Shown: positions 25,666 through 38,320 of the stretch, piece after piece
Layout of the letters: each line of letters starts with the position of its first letter
Numbering within the stretch: the stretch's first letter is position 1
Source: Sitta carolinensis
Taxonomy: Eukaryota; Chordata; Aves; Passeriformes; Sittidae
Length of the DNA stretch: 64,000 nucleotides
Direction of reading: 5' to 3'
Assembly: GCA_032173965.1 (NCBI GenBank)
Contig: CM063283.1
Coordinates: 38,561,743 to 38,625,742 of the forward strand
The notes under the pieces: generated by a model
Told to the model about the DNA's origin: nothing
Database searches by the model: none
The model's input: the letters and a program-made list of their open reading frames with translations, nothing else
Position numbers and translations under genes: made by a program

Positions 25666-26648
25666 AGAAAGAGTTGAGGAAAAGGAAGTAATATATTTTT
25701 TTCTGTGTGCTGGATGGTCCTCAAAGGTACATAATTACAATTTTTTCAAGACTGCATACAATTTAAGCAGACTGAACTCCACCCTGTTTAATGAAGTATC
25801 AGTTAAAGCTGCCTTTTTAATATATAAATACTTCACAATGTCAGTGGGTGTCAAATGAGTAAAATGTAATCTCCTTTCTCCTCACCTGCATAACCTCCAT
25901 TGTATGTGTGTGAATGTCCTTGATTTCCACTTCTTATGCTGCTGTCACTTCCCAGTCAGGCTGGCTGATAAAAAGAACACTTTCAGTTTCCTTCTACCAA
26001 CTGAGCCCCAAAAGAATAAGACAAGGTAGTGGGTGCAGTGAAGGTAAGTATTTATCCAATGCACTCTTACACTTGTAGGCACAAAAAAATGGATTAGCCA
26101 GTTATGTAAAGGATGTTGTCTCTTAGAATGTAAAAATTTTCTCTACAGATGAAAATAAGTGAAAATACAGTTAAATAAGCATAAGGTCAAATTCTTGTTT
26201 CTCAGATCTTCATGCTCTTCCTTGGTATTATCAGGTCACGACCTTCTTTCTGTCACGCCACTCCTTCCTCTGCTACATCCATCAGTCACTCTTTATAGGC
26301 TTTTAAATGTTGTGTGCAATGAATTTCTTCAATCCAGTTCCAGTCTTTATTACATTTACCACAAAATGCTGACCTTTGCTTTGCATTCCCTTCTACATGT
26401 CTTCCAACTGCCTCTTTATGAGTTGGGTTAAATGGCAGTAGTATATTTTCCTGTTACAAGGTCAGTTTTTCTCATTTTCTTGCTAGCTTTTCTGACAGGG
26501 TGATTTTGGGGTCTACAATCCTCTCTGAATAACAATCCCCAGCATAGCTAATGTAAAGTTAATTTGTAACATACGATATGCATCAAAAATCGGTTTTGTA
26601 CTGAATTTTTTCTCCATGATTTCAGATTCATTATATATATGTATTCAT

Positions 26649-26670
26649 AATTATATATATATATATAATT
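26649..26670. repeat. 22-bp perfect (AT)n palindrome
   Basis: AATT, alternating TA steps and AATT make a self-complementary stretch. It is a simple repeat able to extrude a cruciform; no function is known. Confidence 0.8.
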
Positions 26671-27029
26671 AAATGGGCTTCTACCTTAACTATTTACTCT
26701 GAATATGTTTTCTTAGATTTTATGAAAGAATCATGAAAATAATATTCTGAAGCTACATCAAATGAAGTTCATGAACTCCGTCTCCTTTTTCACAATTTAT
26801 GTTGACAACTTCATGCCCTATTCATTCTGTATGGAATCCTGAATGCTTTTTATACACAAAAGCCAGATGACCTAAATGAAGCCATAATCTCACTCCTATT
26901 TGTGATTTGCATCAGATCAAAATGAGTCCCCGTATTTGGTATAAGATATTTGGCATAAAAGTAAAATATATAAAGTAGGAATAAAGTTTCTTTCTTAATT
27001 GAGAAATTGTTACTCGAATTCTTGTAAAA

Positions 27030-27175
27030 TATATAAAAAAACCAAACCAAAACAAAAACAACAATGAAAAAAAAAACCCACAATCAAAAGAAACAAATAA
27101 AACAAATCAACCAACCAAAAAAAAAAAAAATCAATCAGCCAAAAACCCCACAAAAAAAGAAACCATAAAAGCCAG
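27030..27175. repeat. A/C-rich low-complexity block
   Basis: Runs of A are interrupted by CC, CCC and C over about 145 bp. Such purine-poor A/C tracts are common in bird genomes. It generates a poly-lysine/asparagine-like shadow frame only. Confidence 0.7.
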
Positions 27176-28514
27176 GAAACCCTCACCAAAAATCTAAACT
27201 TCTAATTACAGGTGTTTCTTTCATAGCTGATTTAATGCTTTAAGGAACCTAATCAGTTTAAAGTACTTGAAAGAAAAAATAATCCTAAAATAGGAATCAA
27301 GGTCTGTAACTGTATATGAAGCCACTGTGATGAAACAAGAAAGGATGATTTATATGATCATTGTAGATACTTTTTTTTCTCACTACAGTCTTTTCTGCCA
27401 CTGTTGAATTAGCTGTTGCTTCATGAGTGTTAGCATCCTGTTAGGTATGCTATGTCACCACATTATTCTTTCCTTGGTAGCTTACAACTTGCTGAAATAG
27501 CAATCAAAAGGAAACTATTCTTTTTCCCTCTAGACCAGATGACTAATTTTCCTCAGCTTTCAATATTTGAGGAAAATATAAGTAGTCATTTCCAAGTTTC
27601 ACTGCTGAAAAGAGTGGAAAGAAAATCAGAAGAAAAAAAATGGTAAGTAGATGTAAAAAATAAAAATATAATTGAAAGTTTATAATATGATATAAGGTTT
27701 ATTACATCAAATCCTGCATTTAGCAGTCTTCACGTGAAATTAGGATTTATCTAGGGAAAACTATTTGAAGGTTAGAAAGGTAAGAAAATAATCTATCAGG
27801 AATTTCATAAGTATAGTTGAGTCTGCTTCAGACTGATATTTAAACTACTCAGTTCATACTTTTCCCCGTATTTCTGAACAACAAATTGTGGAAAATCTAC
27901 CTAAGAAAATAATAATAAAATAATTATTAAATGAACAGCACATTGAAAGTTAAACAGTAAACTAGTTATTTTTTGCACCTGTGCATTTCATATATTGAGA
28001 AAGTTCTCTTCCTTAAGACTGTCCTTATATTATTAAAAAATGCAATGGTTTGACTTTGAATACAATCATTAGCTCAAAAGCAATGACAGGAGTTTCATCA
28101 AAATAAAATGTCTTACTCTTGAAATCACTGTCCTGGGGTTCAGCATTTTTGCTGATGGATACATCTGTCTTGCTATATTATGGTGAGGTAGCCCTTTCCT
28201 GTGAAGTGAACTTCTAGTGGATTTTGTTTCGGAAAGCAATTTAATGTTTGCTGATAATGTTGATTGGTACTTTGTCAGTGTTAGCTTTTAAGCTTCTGTT
28301 CTGGTCTGCTTAATTTTTTGAAATAACTTATTTGATTAAGTTATGCTTTACCACCAACAGTTCAGCTGGCTTTCTGCTGATAGTTGGATTTTCTTTCTTC
28401 TGTGCTCTTTTGCACTTGCTGAGTCTCTTTTATCATTAGAATTTAAAAGGGTAGGTTAGATTCAGACCTTCTCTCTCCCACTCCATGGTTCTTTTTCTAG
28501 ATATGTCCTAATAA

Positions 28515-29020
28515 ACTGGGACACAGTGTACTCTCAGCAAGTTTGCAGATGACACAGACCTGGGAGTAGTGGCTGAGTATACCAGAGTGTGGTGCTGTCA
28601 TCCAGAGGGACATCCACAGGCTGGAGAAACAGACTGGCAGGAACCTCAGAGGTCAGTAATGAGAAGTGCAAGGTCCTGCTGCAAGGGAAGGAACGATACC
28701 CAGCACAAGTATATGCTGGGTGCCACAGCTTGGCAGATAGCACCTGTAGTCCAAGCCAAACCCAAGCCAGCAGAATGTTCCAGCAGCAAAGTCTGCATTA
28801 TGAGAAGCATTGACAGCAGGTCCAGGAAGGTGAATCCTTCCTTCAACTCAGCAGTAGTGATGTCATACCTGGAAGACAGTCTAGTTCTGGCCTCCTGGAC
28901 ATACTTGGGAGAGTACAATGAAGGGCTGTGAAGTTGATGGCAGGGGAAATGGGGGATAGGCAGGGAAGGAACTTATTAATGGATCTAAATATCTGAAGAG
29001 ACGGTGGAAAGTGGGTGGAT
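28515..29020 (+). mobile_element. CR1 LINE fragment: RT 3' part and UTR
   Basis: Near 28540-28565 the plus-strand frame reads SKFADDTDLG, the CR1 reverse-transcriptase motif containing the catalytic Ala-Asp-Asp. It continues as typical CR1 sequence (ACCAGAG, CATCCAGAGGGACATCCACAGGCTGGAGAA, shortened here to key words, GAAGTGCAAGGTCCTGC). Frameshifts and internal deletions then break the frame. The UTR portion includes CTGGAAGACAG..CTAGTTCTGGCC, TGAAGGGCTGTGAAG and AACTTATTAATGG, and stops near 29020 before the usual CR1 tail. It is truncated at both ends and cannot code for an active enzyme. Confidence 0.85.
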
Positions 29021-32000
29021 TTCAAAAGATTTCATAATATAGCATTATGAGACCAAAGAGGTTTGGGTTTTTACAAAGTGAAACACATGCCGTAGCTAAA
29101 TATTTCTTTAGAGGTGAAGATTGACTCTCAGGAAAAAATAAATTAGTATATGAAAGAACCTAATTATCAACTGCTAATAATAATGTCACTGTAGTGTTCC
29201 ACATAATCCCTAAAACAGAGAATGTACGTCTGCTGTGAAACATATTCCAGCAAATGTCCTGGAAATTTTACAAGGTCTACTTCCTTCAGTAAGAAAGTAA
29301 AGAGTGCAACTGATCAACTAAAAAGAAAACAAAATTGTGTGCTGATAGGGAAATGTGTCCACAGAAAAAATAGTTAAAATTAATTGGCCAATAAATGCAT
29401 TTATAAAAAGGCTGTTATGATAAAATTTATGCTCAACATTTCAGAAATAGTAATCACCAGTGAGCGCACAGGGCTGCCACAAATATCAACTTATCAAACA
29501 CTGACCCTTTCAAGTGCAATGGCTTGAAATTGTAATTAGAACAACTAACATTTCATATTTATACACCAAGAAAAAAATGTAAAAAATGTTGTTCATATCT
29601 TTGAACTTGCCAAAACACAAATGCAGAAACTTGGTCTTTCAGATATCATTCTTCTGAAAATAATTTCCCAGCCCAAACCTATTTTATTTATTGCAAAAAA
29701 ATTATATTTTCTCTCTGATCATCTCAAAACTAGTAATAAAATAATAAGTAGAAATTATGTTAGTTATTTTTTCTGATCATAACCAGTGTCTGATTAGCTG
29801 TAGTAGGATAGTTTGGAATGAATAATTTCAGCTCAGCATGAGAGCCTAGCACAACAATTTCTGTCTAAACTGCTATGGAAGGGTTTGTTTTCCTCCATTA
29901 AACTGTTCCCCAGAAATCAATGTGTCATCAGTAAACCATTTTTTGAGATCTACAAGAGATGTCCAGTGTTCTACACTGGTCAGAATTCATCCCTGTCTTT
30001 TAAAGGCTTTGTCTCCTACGACTCTCTCAGTACAATTAGAGAGAGAAATGTGTACTGCCAACGTGTGATTCAGCCTACAAGCTATGGTGTTCCTAAAAGC
30101 AGTTATGACCTTGGTTGTTAAACTCAGTTGATGTGAAGCTTATCCCTAGCCATACTGCTTTTAACTGTTGAGCTCTTTGCTATTCATGGAAGTATGAAAT
30201 CACAACCTTCTGCACAGATGTGGTGCTTATTTTCTCTCTCTCTCTTTTTTAAAATAGCTTGTACATTTCCTTTCTTTCCTCTCTACTTCTATTTCAGAAC
30301 AGTTTTAGGATTACTTCCAGTGATAATCCTTCAAAAAATGATGATGAGGACTTTTTTTCATTAATTGATTAAAAACAAATTCTTTCCTTATAGGTGTGAG
30401 TTTCATTCAGTAATAAGAGCACCATATACCAGTAAAAATAACACTACACAGTATGCAGTTGTATTCTATAAATTGTAATACTGGTTTTGTCAAGCAAAAA
30501 TGCACATATATTCATACAGACTGTATTCTGATGAAGATGTCATTTCTGTGTCAGAAATAGATCTGAGCAATCGGATTTTCTATCTATATAGTATTCATAG
30601 TATTCATATTTTTTTGCATCATCAAAATAAGCTGTAGTCTCAGAAAAAATGCAGCTCACTGTAGTAATATGCTAAGAAACACCTGCAGTGTCAAAGATGA
30701 ACAAAGCTTATTAATTTGTTATTAAGCAAGCATGTCAACTTCGACCTGGAAATGTGCATGCATTTTTCTCCTGTTGTGAAGAATTTCCGTATCTTTCCTA
30801 CCAGTAAGTTATTTGTAGAAAATAAACTCATCAGTAAAAATTGTTAAATTGATAGTTATATGATTACTAATTATAATAATTAATAATTATACATTTATTG
30901 AAAATTAGTATTAAAATATATTTAAATTCTTCTATTTTATACTAAATTAATTTTATTAATGAGTGTACTACAGATGAAAAATAAGTCTAAAAAGAACTTT
31001 GCAAACTATCATGTTTAATTGGAATCATAATGACATTAGTCTGTAATGATTTCTCCTCTGAATTATTGCAGACCAGAGATGATGATTTAAAAGCAGTAAA
31101 CACCCTGTAGCTTATTATTAATTACACATATTATATTAATATGTAATTATACATATTATATTAATATGTAATTATTATTAAGATAAGAATTCTCTATTTT
31201 ATTAAGATTTTCCTTCTGTTTTTTGTAAAACCATCATATCACCTGGAATGTTTTAAATTTAATTTTACTCTTTTCCATTGAGCCAGAGTAGAAATTTAAG
31301 CAAGTAACAGATTAATGGTTTCCTTTATTCACCCCAGAGGACATTTGCTAAGAGCTTATACTAATACAGGTCAAACTTGGACCTAAAATAACTTAAGAGT
31401 ATCCTTTTAAGGAAGGATGGTAGTCACTTTTTTGTTTTGCTAATGACATTACATAGTGGCATATTAGTGAAAGGTAGGAAAATCTGCAGAGATTAAGGGT
31501 GTTATTCATATTCATGTTTCACTATAAAATCAGGTCTTCTCTTTAAGTACAAATCTTTGTGCCAATCTGCTCTATTTCAATGCTCTGGGGAAAAACTGTA
31601 TCTGTCAAGTAAGTTTTCCAACACAGCTTAAATCAAATGTCAGGATAAAATTTGTACTCATTCTCTTTATGGACATATCTTTATGAGCATGTTTAATACT
31701 CAGAGGAGATTTACAAATAAATAGTTAAAAGCAACTTGTATCTGTTTTGCTCAGCTAGCAGTTTGAAACTCAGAAAGTGCTCCTCGGTGTGAATAAAATG
31801 TACTTGAAAATAAAATTTTACTTTATAATTGGGATATCTGAGATTCTTGCTTGCTATAGCCATCTTGCTGACAAAATACTAATAGGATGATGCCCTAAGT
31901 AACATTCTATTAAGAAAACCCCTGCTTTTGATACTGCGCTGACATATTGGTGGATGCTAGTTTTGTATTTTCATCCCTACATATCTTACTGGGAAAAAAA

Positions 32001-33500
32001 AGTATAGTTTTATGCGCACAGAGCATAGGAACACATTTGAATTGTGACAGCTAAACGGAACATAGAAATAACTTGTGCTAAGGTGTGAGAACCAAATAGA
32101 TAAGATCAATATCTGTAAACAATGTAACTTCAGCTGTTTTACACAGGAAAACTTAAGTCAAATTTTGGTGTAAATTTGTAGTTGCCTGACTGTCTTTCAG
32201 TGTTTTATTGCATAGGTAGGTTTATATAGTATATTTTAAAAACATATCTGCAATCTCTGACCTTCCTAGCATAGCATAGTTGTTAAATCAATGAATGTTA
32301 GTTCTCAACAGGGTTTGTTAACTTGGACCTTGCACTATATTATTGTGGTCATGGAGCTTTGAGCTGGTTGTGAAGCTTAGGCAGAGAAAGATCAATGTGC
32401 TCTTAATTACATATTATCATACTTTGTCCAGGTCAACTGATCCTTCTTCCAATTTTAAATTCATGCTGACGTATAGCATCGGAGTGTATCCTATTAGAGT
32501 AATTCTGCTGAATTTCTTCTAGAGATGTATGCTAAGCAGATTATTGCTCTGGCTATCTGGCCTATATTATAATCAATATCTTAAGGCTAATATCACTGCT
32601 ATAAATCAGTGCTTACTTCTTCAGCTTTGGAAAGTGGTGGATTTGTATAGTTACGCCCTGCCTAGGACAATTCATAAAATATTTTAAAGGCAGATACTAG
32701 ATGAGATAATGTGGGTCCTGCAACAAGAGGTGGAAAGTCCTTTTCAATAAATTTGTGTATGAACTGTCCTTTTTAGAGATATCTATGACTAAGTAGGTTC
32801 AATATGCTTCAACATTATTAGAATTTTTATAAAATAATTTTTGTCATAGAAATAAATCAGATTTTTTTTGCTATTGTTGAGGAATCGTAACGTATTGCCT
32901 CCATATCTTACACTTCTTTCCCAGGAGATTGTATATTTTCATAGTTATCCTTTTCTCCCTTTTTTGCCAAGTACCTTCTTATTTAATTTTTCTATTTCCT
33001 TAGTGTAAACATTTTCAACTAAATGTTAGCATCATGAATGAGGTCAGTGCAAGATAAGGATATGTTATCTTAATACATTTAATGGCAGCACATTGATTCA
33101 CTTCTGCTTATAAGGAAAAATAACCATTTGTTTATCATTATATTGCAATATACCCTGCAATGTAATTATTGGGAAAGTTCTGATTAGTGTTTCTCTGTAC
33201 TATCAAATCAAATATTACTATTTTTGAGCATGAAGCTAATATAGGACAGCCCCTACACATGCTAATTAACAAGGCCTCAGAAGCATATGGTTTCATGCAG
33301 GCTGCCTACTGCATAAGTCATGAATCTTCCAGATTCTGAGCATTCCTGTGAATAGTTGTAGCAGCCACAAGCCTCTGAAGGAGCCTTCTAACACCTCTGC
33401 AGTAGGGATAATTGAGCTGCTGAGTGATGTTGAATTTATCAGCTTAGCCAGGGAGTCCTTGGCATTCCTGTATTCTGCTACAACTGAAAATATGTTTTCC
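29021..33500. other. A+T-rich unique noncoding stretch
   Basis: No gene is seen. A perfect 25-bp tandem duplication at 31126-31175 lies within very A+T-rich DNA (about 30840-31200). Sequence at 33290-33500, just left of the dispersed repeat, is of higher complexity but not recognised. Confidence 0.55.
31126..31175. repeat. Perfect 25-bp tandem duplication
   Basis: Two identical 25-bp units (31126-31150 and 31151-31175), each starting ACATATTATATTAATATGT. That first part is itself close to a palindrome, so the region can fold on itself. Confidence 0.85.
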
Positions 33501-33761
33501 TCAGTGCTTACTTTGTGCTTTTTGTTCTCCTGCTGCCCCACCCATATGTCGAGTGGGTTTTGTTGTTTTGATTATTGGAAAGTCTTCTATTTGTACCTTC
33601 ATAAAGACAAATAAACAGAGAACAGCCATATCCCACCCAGTGACATAAAACTCAACAGATTTCTAGCTTAGATATACATGTTGAATTGTTTCTTAAACTT
33701 AGTATCTGCTGGTAAAAATCAGGCAAATAAGAAAGATATGGTATTTTCAGCATTATTTTTG
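33501..33761. repeat. Unnamed dispersed repeat, copy 1
   Basis: It aligns along its whole length with 42612-42883. Shared blocks include TCAGTGCTTACTTTGTG, CTCCTGCTGCCCCA, GTGGGTTTTGTT, TTCTATTTGTA, AAATAAACAGA, ATAAAACTCAACAGATT, ATATACATGTTGAAT and TGGTAAAAATCA. Both copies begin at the same base and lose similarity after 'TTATTTTTG'. It contains AATAAA (near 33610), so it could be the 3' part of a transcribed element. It is not recognised as CR1 or as any LTR family I know. Orientation is undefined. Confidence 0.8.
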
Positions 33762-34336
33762 TCTTTTCTAACCACTGGAATTTTAAAAAAAACCTATTTA
33801 ACCATGAAACCACAAGTCCTATGTGCCAAATGTCAGAGTATGCTTTCCAGTTGTGAGTTTCAAACAGATAAAACTAAAACATTCCAAAGTCTAGATTTTC
33901 TTACTCTCTGAAGAACTGTCTTCCACTCTCCATTCTTTAAGCATAGCAAGTAGGACTCCCATCCAGTGCCTAGACCTGGTAAGCACCATTCTTGAAAACG
34001 TGCGCATGTGTCGGCCATTTTGGTTGGTATTACAGATTGCTCTGAACTGAAAAATGTCTGATAAACATTGCTATGTTCATCCTTATAGGGCCAAATTTGA
34101 TTTTGTACATCTTACCTGTCTTTAACTCAGTGAAAGATTTCTAGGGAACTTGGGATTTGTCTTGATTTTGTACCTACAAAATTCAGTGAGAAATACACCA
34201 TTAATTTCAGCTAAAACAGTTTCAAACCTCCAATATACCTTTCAAAATTCCTGACTTTTAGCTCATTTGCAGAGACAGTATTGATGCGGTTGACCAGAAC
34301 CCAGGCTAGCTCACAGCACACCGGCTCCATGCCACG
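33762..34336. other. Unique noncoding interval
   Basis: No gene or repeat is recognised between the dispersed repeat and the next LTR. Confidence 0.5.
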
Positions 34337-34873
34337 TGTGGGGAACAGCTGAGGTTTGGGGTTTGTGCACTCAGTGAACCTGAGGAGCAAAGGTTCCTAA
34401 GCACAGACAGTCTCACTGCATCCAGGGCTCAGGCAAAGAAGAAAGAGAGAGGCTCTCCAAGGCTGAAGTTCCAACCAGGATCATTTATTAGGGTCAAAGG
34501 GGACAGACACAAAGAGAGCCCCGTGCAGCTCTGTACACAGGATTGTATACGGGTACAAAACAAGGGGAGGGTAGAACACATCATCCAATGGGGTTAAGTC
34601 GAGGCAGAGTTGAAGGGTTGGGTCACGGGTCTTGGGATGAATCAGGGTAAGTGGGAGGAGGGAAGGGCTCATGGGATTGGTTCTGGGGAGGATTGACATA
34701 GAAGGAGCTGGAACAGAGGTGGAATGAGGGTTGGGTAACTGGGATTGACAGGGAAGGGACTGGAACATAGGCAGGGAAAAACCATAGAGGGAAACAGGGG
34801 GGAGGACACAACTTTGGGAACCAACCAACTTGGGAATAAACACAGGGGAAACAAGGGAACAAATCATTTAACA
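34337..34873 (-). mobile_element. Avian retroviral LTR, minus strand
   Basis: Plus-strand ends are TGTGGGGAACAGC (34337) and ...CATTTAACA (34873), so the minus-strand LTR begins TGTTAAATG and ends GTTCCCCACA with canonical TG..CA termini. An AATAAA signal is present on the minus strand (complement of TTTATT near 34485-34490) and a TATA-like GTATACAATCC lies upstream of it (plus about 34541-34551). U3 is T/C-rich on the minus strand, which creates 61-128-codon frames on that strand; these are composition shadows. No target duplication could be matched outside the ends, so the borders are tentative. Confidence 0.65.
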
Positions 34874-37800
34874 TCGAATAACAACAATTGAATTAAACTA
34901 AGACAAACATAAGCTGCAACAAGTACAATTAAGTGATATTGATAATGATGGAGAGTAGAAAATTATGCAAAATTGCATTTAGTATTCCATGTGGTCACAT
35001 GGACCATCAATTTCTTTCAAAAAAGAATATATTCAAATAAAGAAGCTCTGGTAGCCTGATACTTCCTTAAAAAACACAAACACAAAAAAACAAATAAAAG
35101 AAGCTGATTTCAAATAAAGAAATAAAGGATCTGATCCTGCAATCAGAGTGTGTACAAAAATAGACCCTGCAGGACCCCATAGACAGCAGTCTTCATTTCT
35201 TCAGCTATCCAGAAGACAGGTATATGCCTTCAAGGCCACATGTGAGTTGCCATCCTACACTTCCTTTGTCATAATGGAAGAAATTAGCATGTTTAGGTAG
35301 TGCCTTTCTCTAGTCAGTTTTGCACTTCTGATTCAAAATTAATCATGTCCTATGAGTACTAATTTGTATCCATTTATTACAAAAGGTGTCAAGATTGATA
35401 AGTCAAACTATCTGTCATATAGATATTCACGTTTGGTGAAAGCAATTTCCCCCCCATATTTCCAAAAGAATACTTGCATTTGAGGCTTAGGACACTCCAG
35501 TACCAAGAAAAGACACATTTTTACTGTGTATTCAATCTCACCACTGACACTGTTTTGTATCCTTAAATAGTATTAAAACTTTTTGACAGTTTTAATTAGT
35601 GTGTGGATAATTCCTGTTCTTTAAAATAAGCAGGGTCTAAATAATTAGTGAGCTATAAATAATTCAGGTAGAAGAGACATTGGGAGCATTCTAGAGACCA
35701 TAATCTATCAACAATTTGGAACATTAACATCAGGAATTCCAGCCATCTTTCTAATAAGAATATTAAATATGCAGCCAGATCCAAAAGATGAAAGTAGAGA
35801 TCTGACCTCCATTCAGCAGCATAAATAATTAATCCACCTGTCTATCTACCTATCATCAATCTACTAAACTCAACGCTTCAGCTTGCTCTGTAAGTTTTGT
35901 AGAAAGAGAGGACTTGGGGAATTAAAGAAGTTTGTAACTAGAACAGTGCAATATGTATAAACCTTTCTTGATTGCACTTGATCTTTTCAGCAGAGTCATA
36001 AATCATTTTTTTCTTGTCCTTTTGCTGATTTCCACTCTTAACTCGAGGCTATCAGGGTTGAAAATGTAATTTGCTATCCTGGGTGTTTTGTTTTCTGTAG
36101 TGTTATAAATGCTTTATTTTTTTTTTGCCTCTATCATCTCAATGTTAGAAATAGCATTCAGCAAGAACAGCATATTCCATGCAAAGTTCCGAAATGTTAT
36201 TCACCAAGAGGACTAGATTTTAGAAAACATCTGATTTTTTTGGCAACTTTGAATGGGGAAAAATTCTTGTGAGGAATCAAATCCACTGAAGTGAGTAGCT
36301 GGTTGCTGTTTGGATGGTGATGGGAGCCTGTTCCAACGGACTTTTCAACAGTATCTTCATCTGAATAATCCAAGAGTTTCAAACTGTTCTAATGAATTTT
36401 TATAACCAAGATGTTTGATGGCCCTCTGTGACCACTTCAGACACTGCATGATCCTTCTTGTTGTAGTATCTTAATCTATGTACAAAACATGTGTTGTCTG
36501 TCTTTGCTGTATGCAGTGGACTGCTATGTGACCAAACCTGCATAAACAGAAACAGTTACTTTATATTATTAATACATCTTTTGGTCAATTGTACATCATA
36601 TCTCCGATACTGCCAGATTTCCCACCCAGGAGGACCAACGCAATTAAGTGCACTAATAACATCTACTGACTAATTTGTCCACAGGCTTGGAAATGTCTGT
36701 GACTGTCCAAAACTCTTGCTTACTGCAGCAGTTAATAAAATCCTTTGTTTGACAGAGGATAGGAGTTTGGTCAATCATCTTGTTCCAAGTCAGCCTGCTG
36801 TATCAAATCAGTTCATTGTCTCATCTATGCAGAGACTAGCCAGAGAGTTTCTAAGACCACTGTGAGTGCATACAAGAATACCCTTCATACCCAGCCAAAC
36901 TACAATTATAGCTGTCAGGCATACTTGAATTTCATGCTTTTATCGGGTTTTATAACTTAAATCCCATGCCAACAGAAACACACAAATTGCTTGGACAGGT
37001 AAATGTGTGAAACACGGACGAGCTAACAATACTCTTCAGGCTACTTCTTGGAGAGGGAAAAGGAGTCAGTGCTTTGTTTTCCTTATTCCCCCTTCTGTAC
37101 TTGACAGAACAAATGAAGATCACAAAGTTCTGAAAATCATAAAGCCATATATTTCTATTCAACCACATGTATTTATCACTATGCCAGTTCACTTTAGGAA
37201 TTTAAATAATAAATTAATAATAATAATTAAATAATAAATAAATTAGAATTTATTTACATTTGTATTTTAAAATGTGAAGGATAACTTTGTGCCTTTCAAA
37301 ATATCTCTTACTACTTATATATACTCCCAGGGGGCTTCTCAGCTATGGTCCTTTTCAGATTGCAGTAATACTTCTATTCCCATTATTATGGCCAACTTTT
37401 CCTAAATGGGAACAATTATAAAAAAAAAAAAACAAACAAACAAAAAAACCCCCAAAAAACAGTCAGCTTTATTTAATTTGTATTAATTGTATTCTATATT
37501 CCATTTGTTTTGTGTGTCATTAAATACATCTTGGAAAAGATTAATTTCTGTAGTTCCTACACATGTTTTTTCATTATAATTGTTTCTTTTGCAAAACTAA
37601 TTAAATATCCTAAAATTCTCTCCTTTAAATGTAATTACCTTTTAATGAAATGTATACATATTTCTCACTATTATTGGTTAACCTTTAGCTACTTTTTTGT
37701 TTCTCTCTCTTCCACTTACTGCTGCAATTACACTTTGCACTTAAATAATGCTATTAACATGGGAATTTTGACAGAGGCAAAAAAAGTTCATTCTAGCTTA

Positions 37801-38010
37801 TACACATTGGATAATCACAGGGTATTATAACCTTGTTTTCAAGAAGCAGGTCTCAGCACATTTTAGTTTGATGCCTGGCTCAGCACATTTTATCCGTATT
37901 TACCTGAGTATTCACATGTCTTAAACATCTCTGGAAATACTAATTTAATAATCATTCCAACAAAATGCCTTCAGACAGGAAGAATCAATGTAGTCTGGTT
38001 TTCCTAGGCC
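34874..38010. other. Unique noncoding stretch
   Basis: No firm gene is seen. There is a (TAA)n-rich patch at about 37200-37250 and an A/C-rich block at about 37420-37460. An exon-like interval on the minus strand (36205-36388) is given only as a finding. Confidence 0.5.
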
Positions 38011-38320
38011 TGCTGTTTCTAAGATTCTAAGTTCTGTTTCTTCATGATGTTTTGGATCTGTAAGTCTGTTCTCACAGTTGGAAGATAAACATTGCCATTG
38101 TTTTTGTAACGAATGTTTAATGTTTTTGGATTCTTTCTATGGGACAGGCTTTCTCTGATGTCTCTTGGCTTTGGCCAATGTGGGTGAAGAGTTCTATCGC
38201 TCTTCCTGCCAATGAGAATGGCCTGTTCAAAAAGGTATAAAAAGGAGTCAATTGTTTGAATAAAGGTTGCAGTTGGATCATTGTCTAAATGAGGAATCAT
38301 GTCATTTGTTACTCGCCACA
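38011..38320 (+). mobile_element. Probable short retroviral LTR, plus strand
   Basis: TATAAAAAGG (38236-38245) is followed 13 bp later by AATAAA (38259-38264) and then by a short U5-like stretch ending ACTCGCCACA at 38320. This compact TATA-to-AATAAA spacing is typical of short avian ERVK-like LTRs. The 5' border is a guess at TGCTGTTTC (38011); no target duplication is seen. The 102-codon minus-strand frame covering it (38019-38327) is antisense to these signals and is regarded as a shadow. Confidence 0.5.
38236..38264 (+). promoter_or_regulatory. TATA box plus AATAAA of the LTR
   Basis: TATAAAAAGG at 38236 and AATAAA at 38259 frame the presumed start of R. This is the main evidence for the element around them. 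Confidence 0.55.

Larger units (their letters stand above)
25406..28514. other. Unique noncoding stretch with simple repeats
   Basis: No gene is seen. The stretch holds a 43-bp poly(A), an (AT)n palindrome and an A/C-rich block at about 27030-27175 (AACCAAACC / CAAAAAC type), listed separately where clear. Confidence 0.55.

Noticed and set aside
28534..29025. Frames of 60-120 codons on both strands
   Set aside because: The plus-strand one carries the CR1 ADD motif; it is a broken CR1 fragment and the others are shadows.
34481..34874. 128-, 83- and 61-codon overlapping minus-strand frames rich in Pro, Phe and Ser
   Set aside because: All three come from the T/C-rich U3 of the LTR, in different frames.
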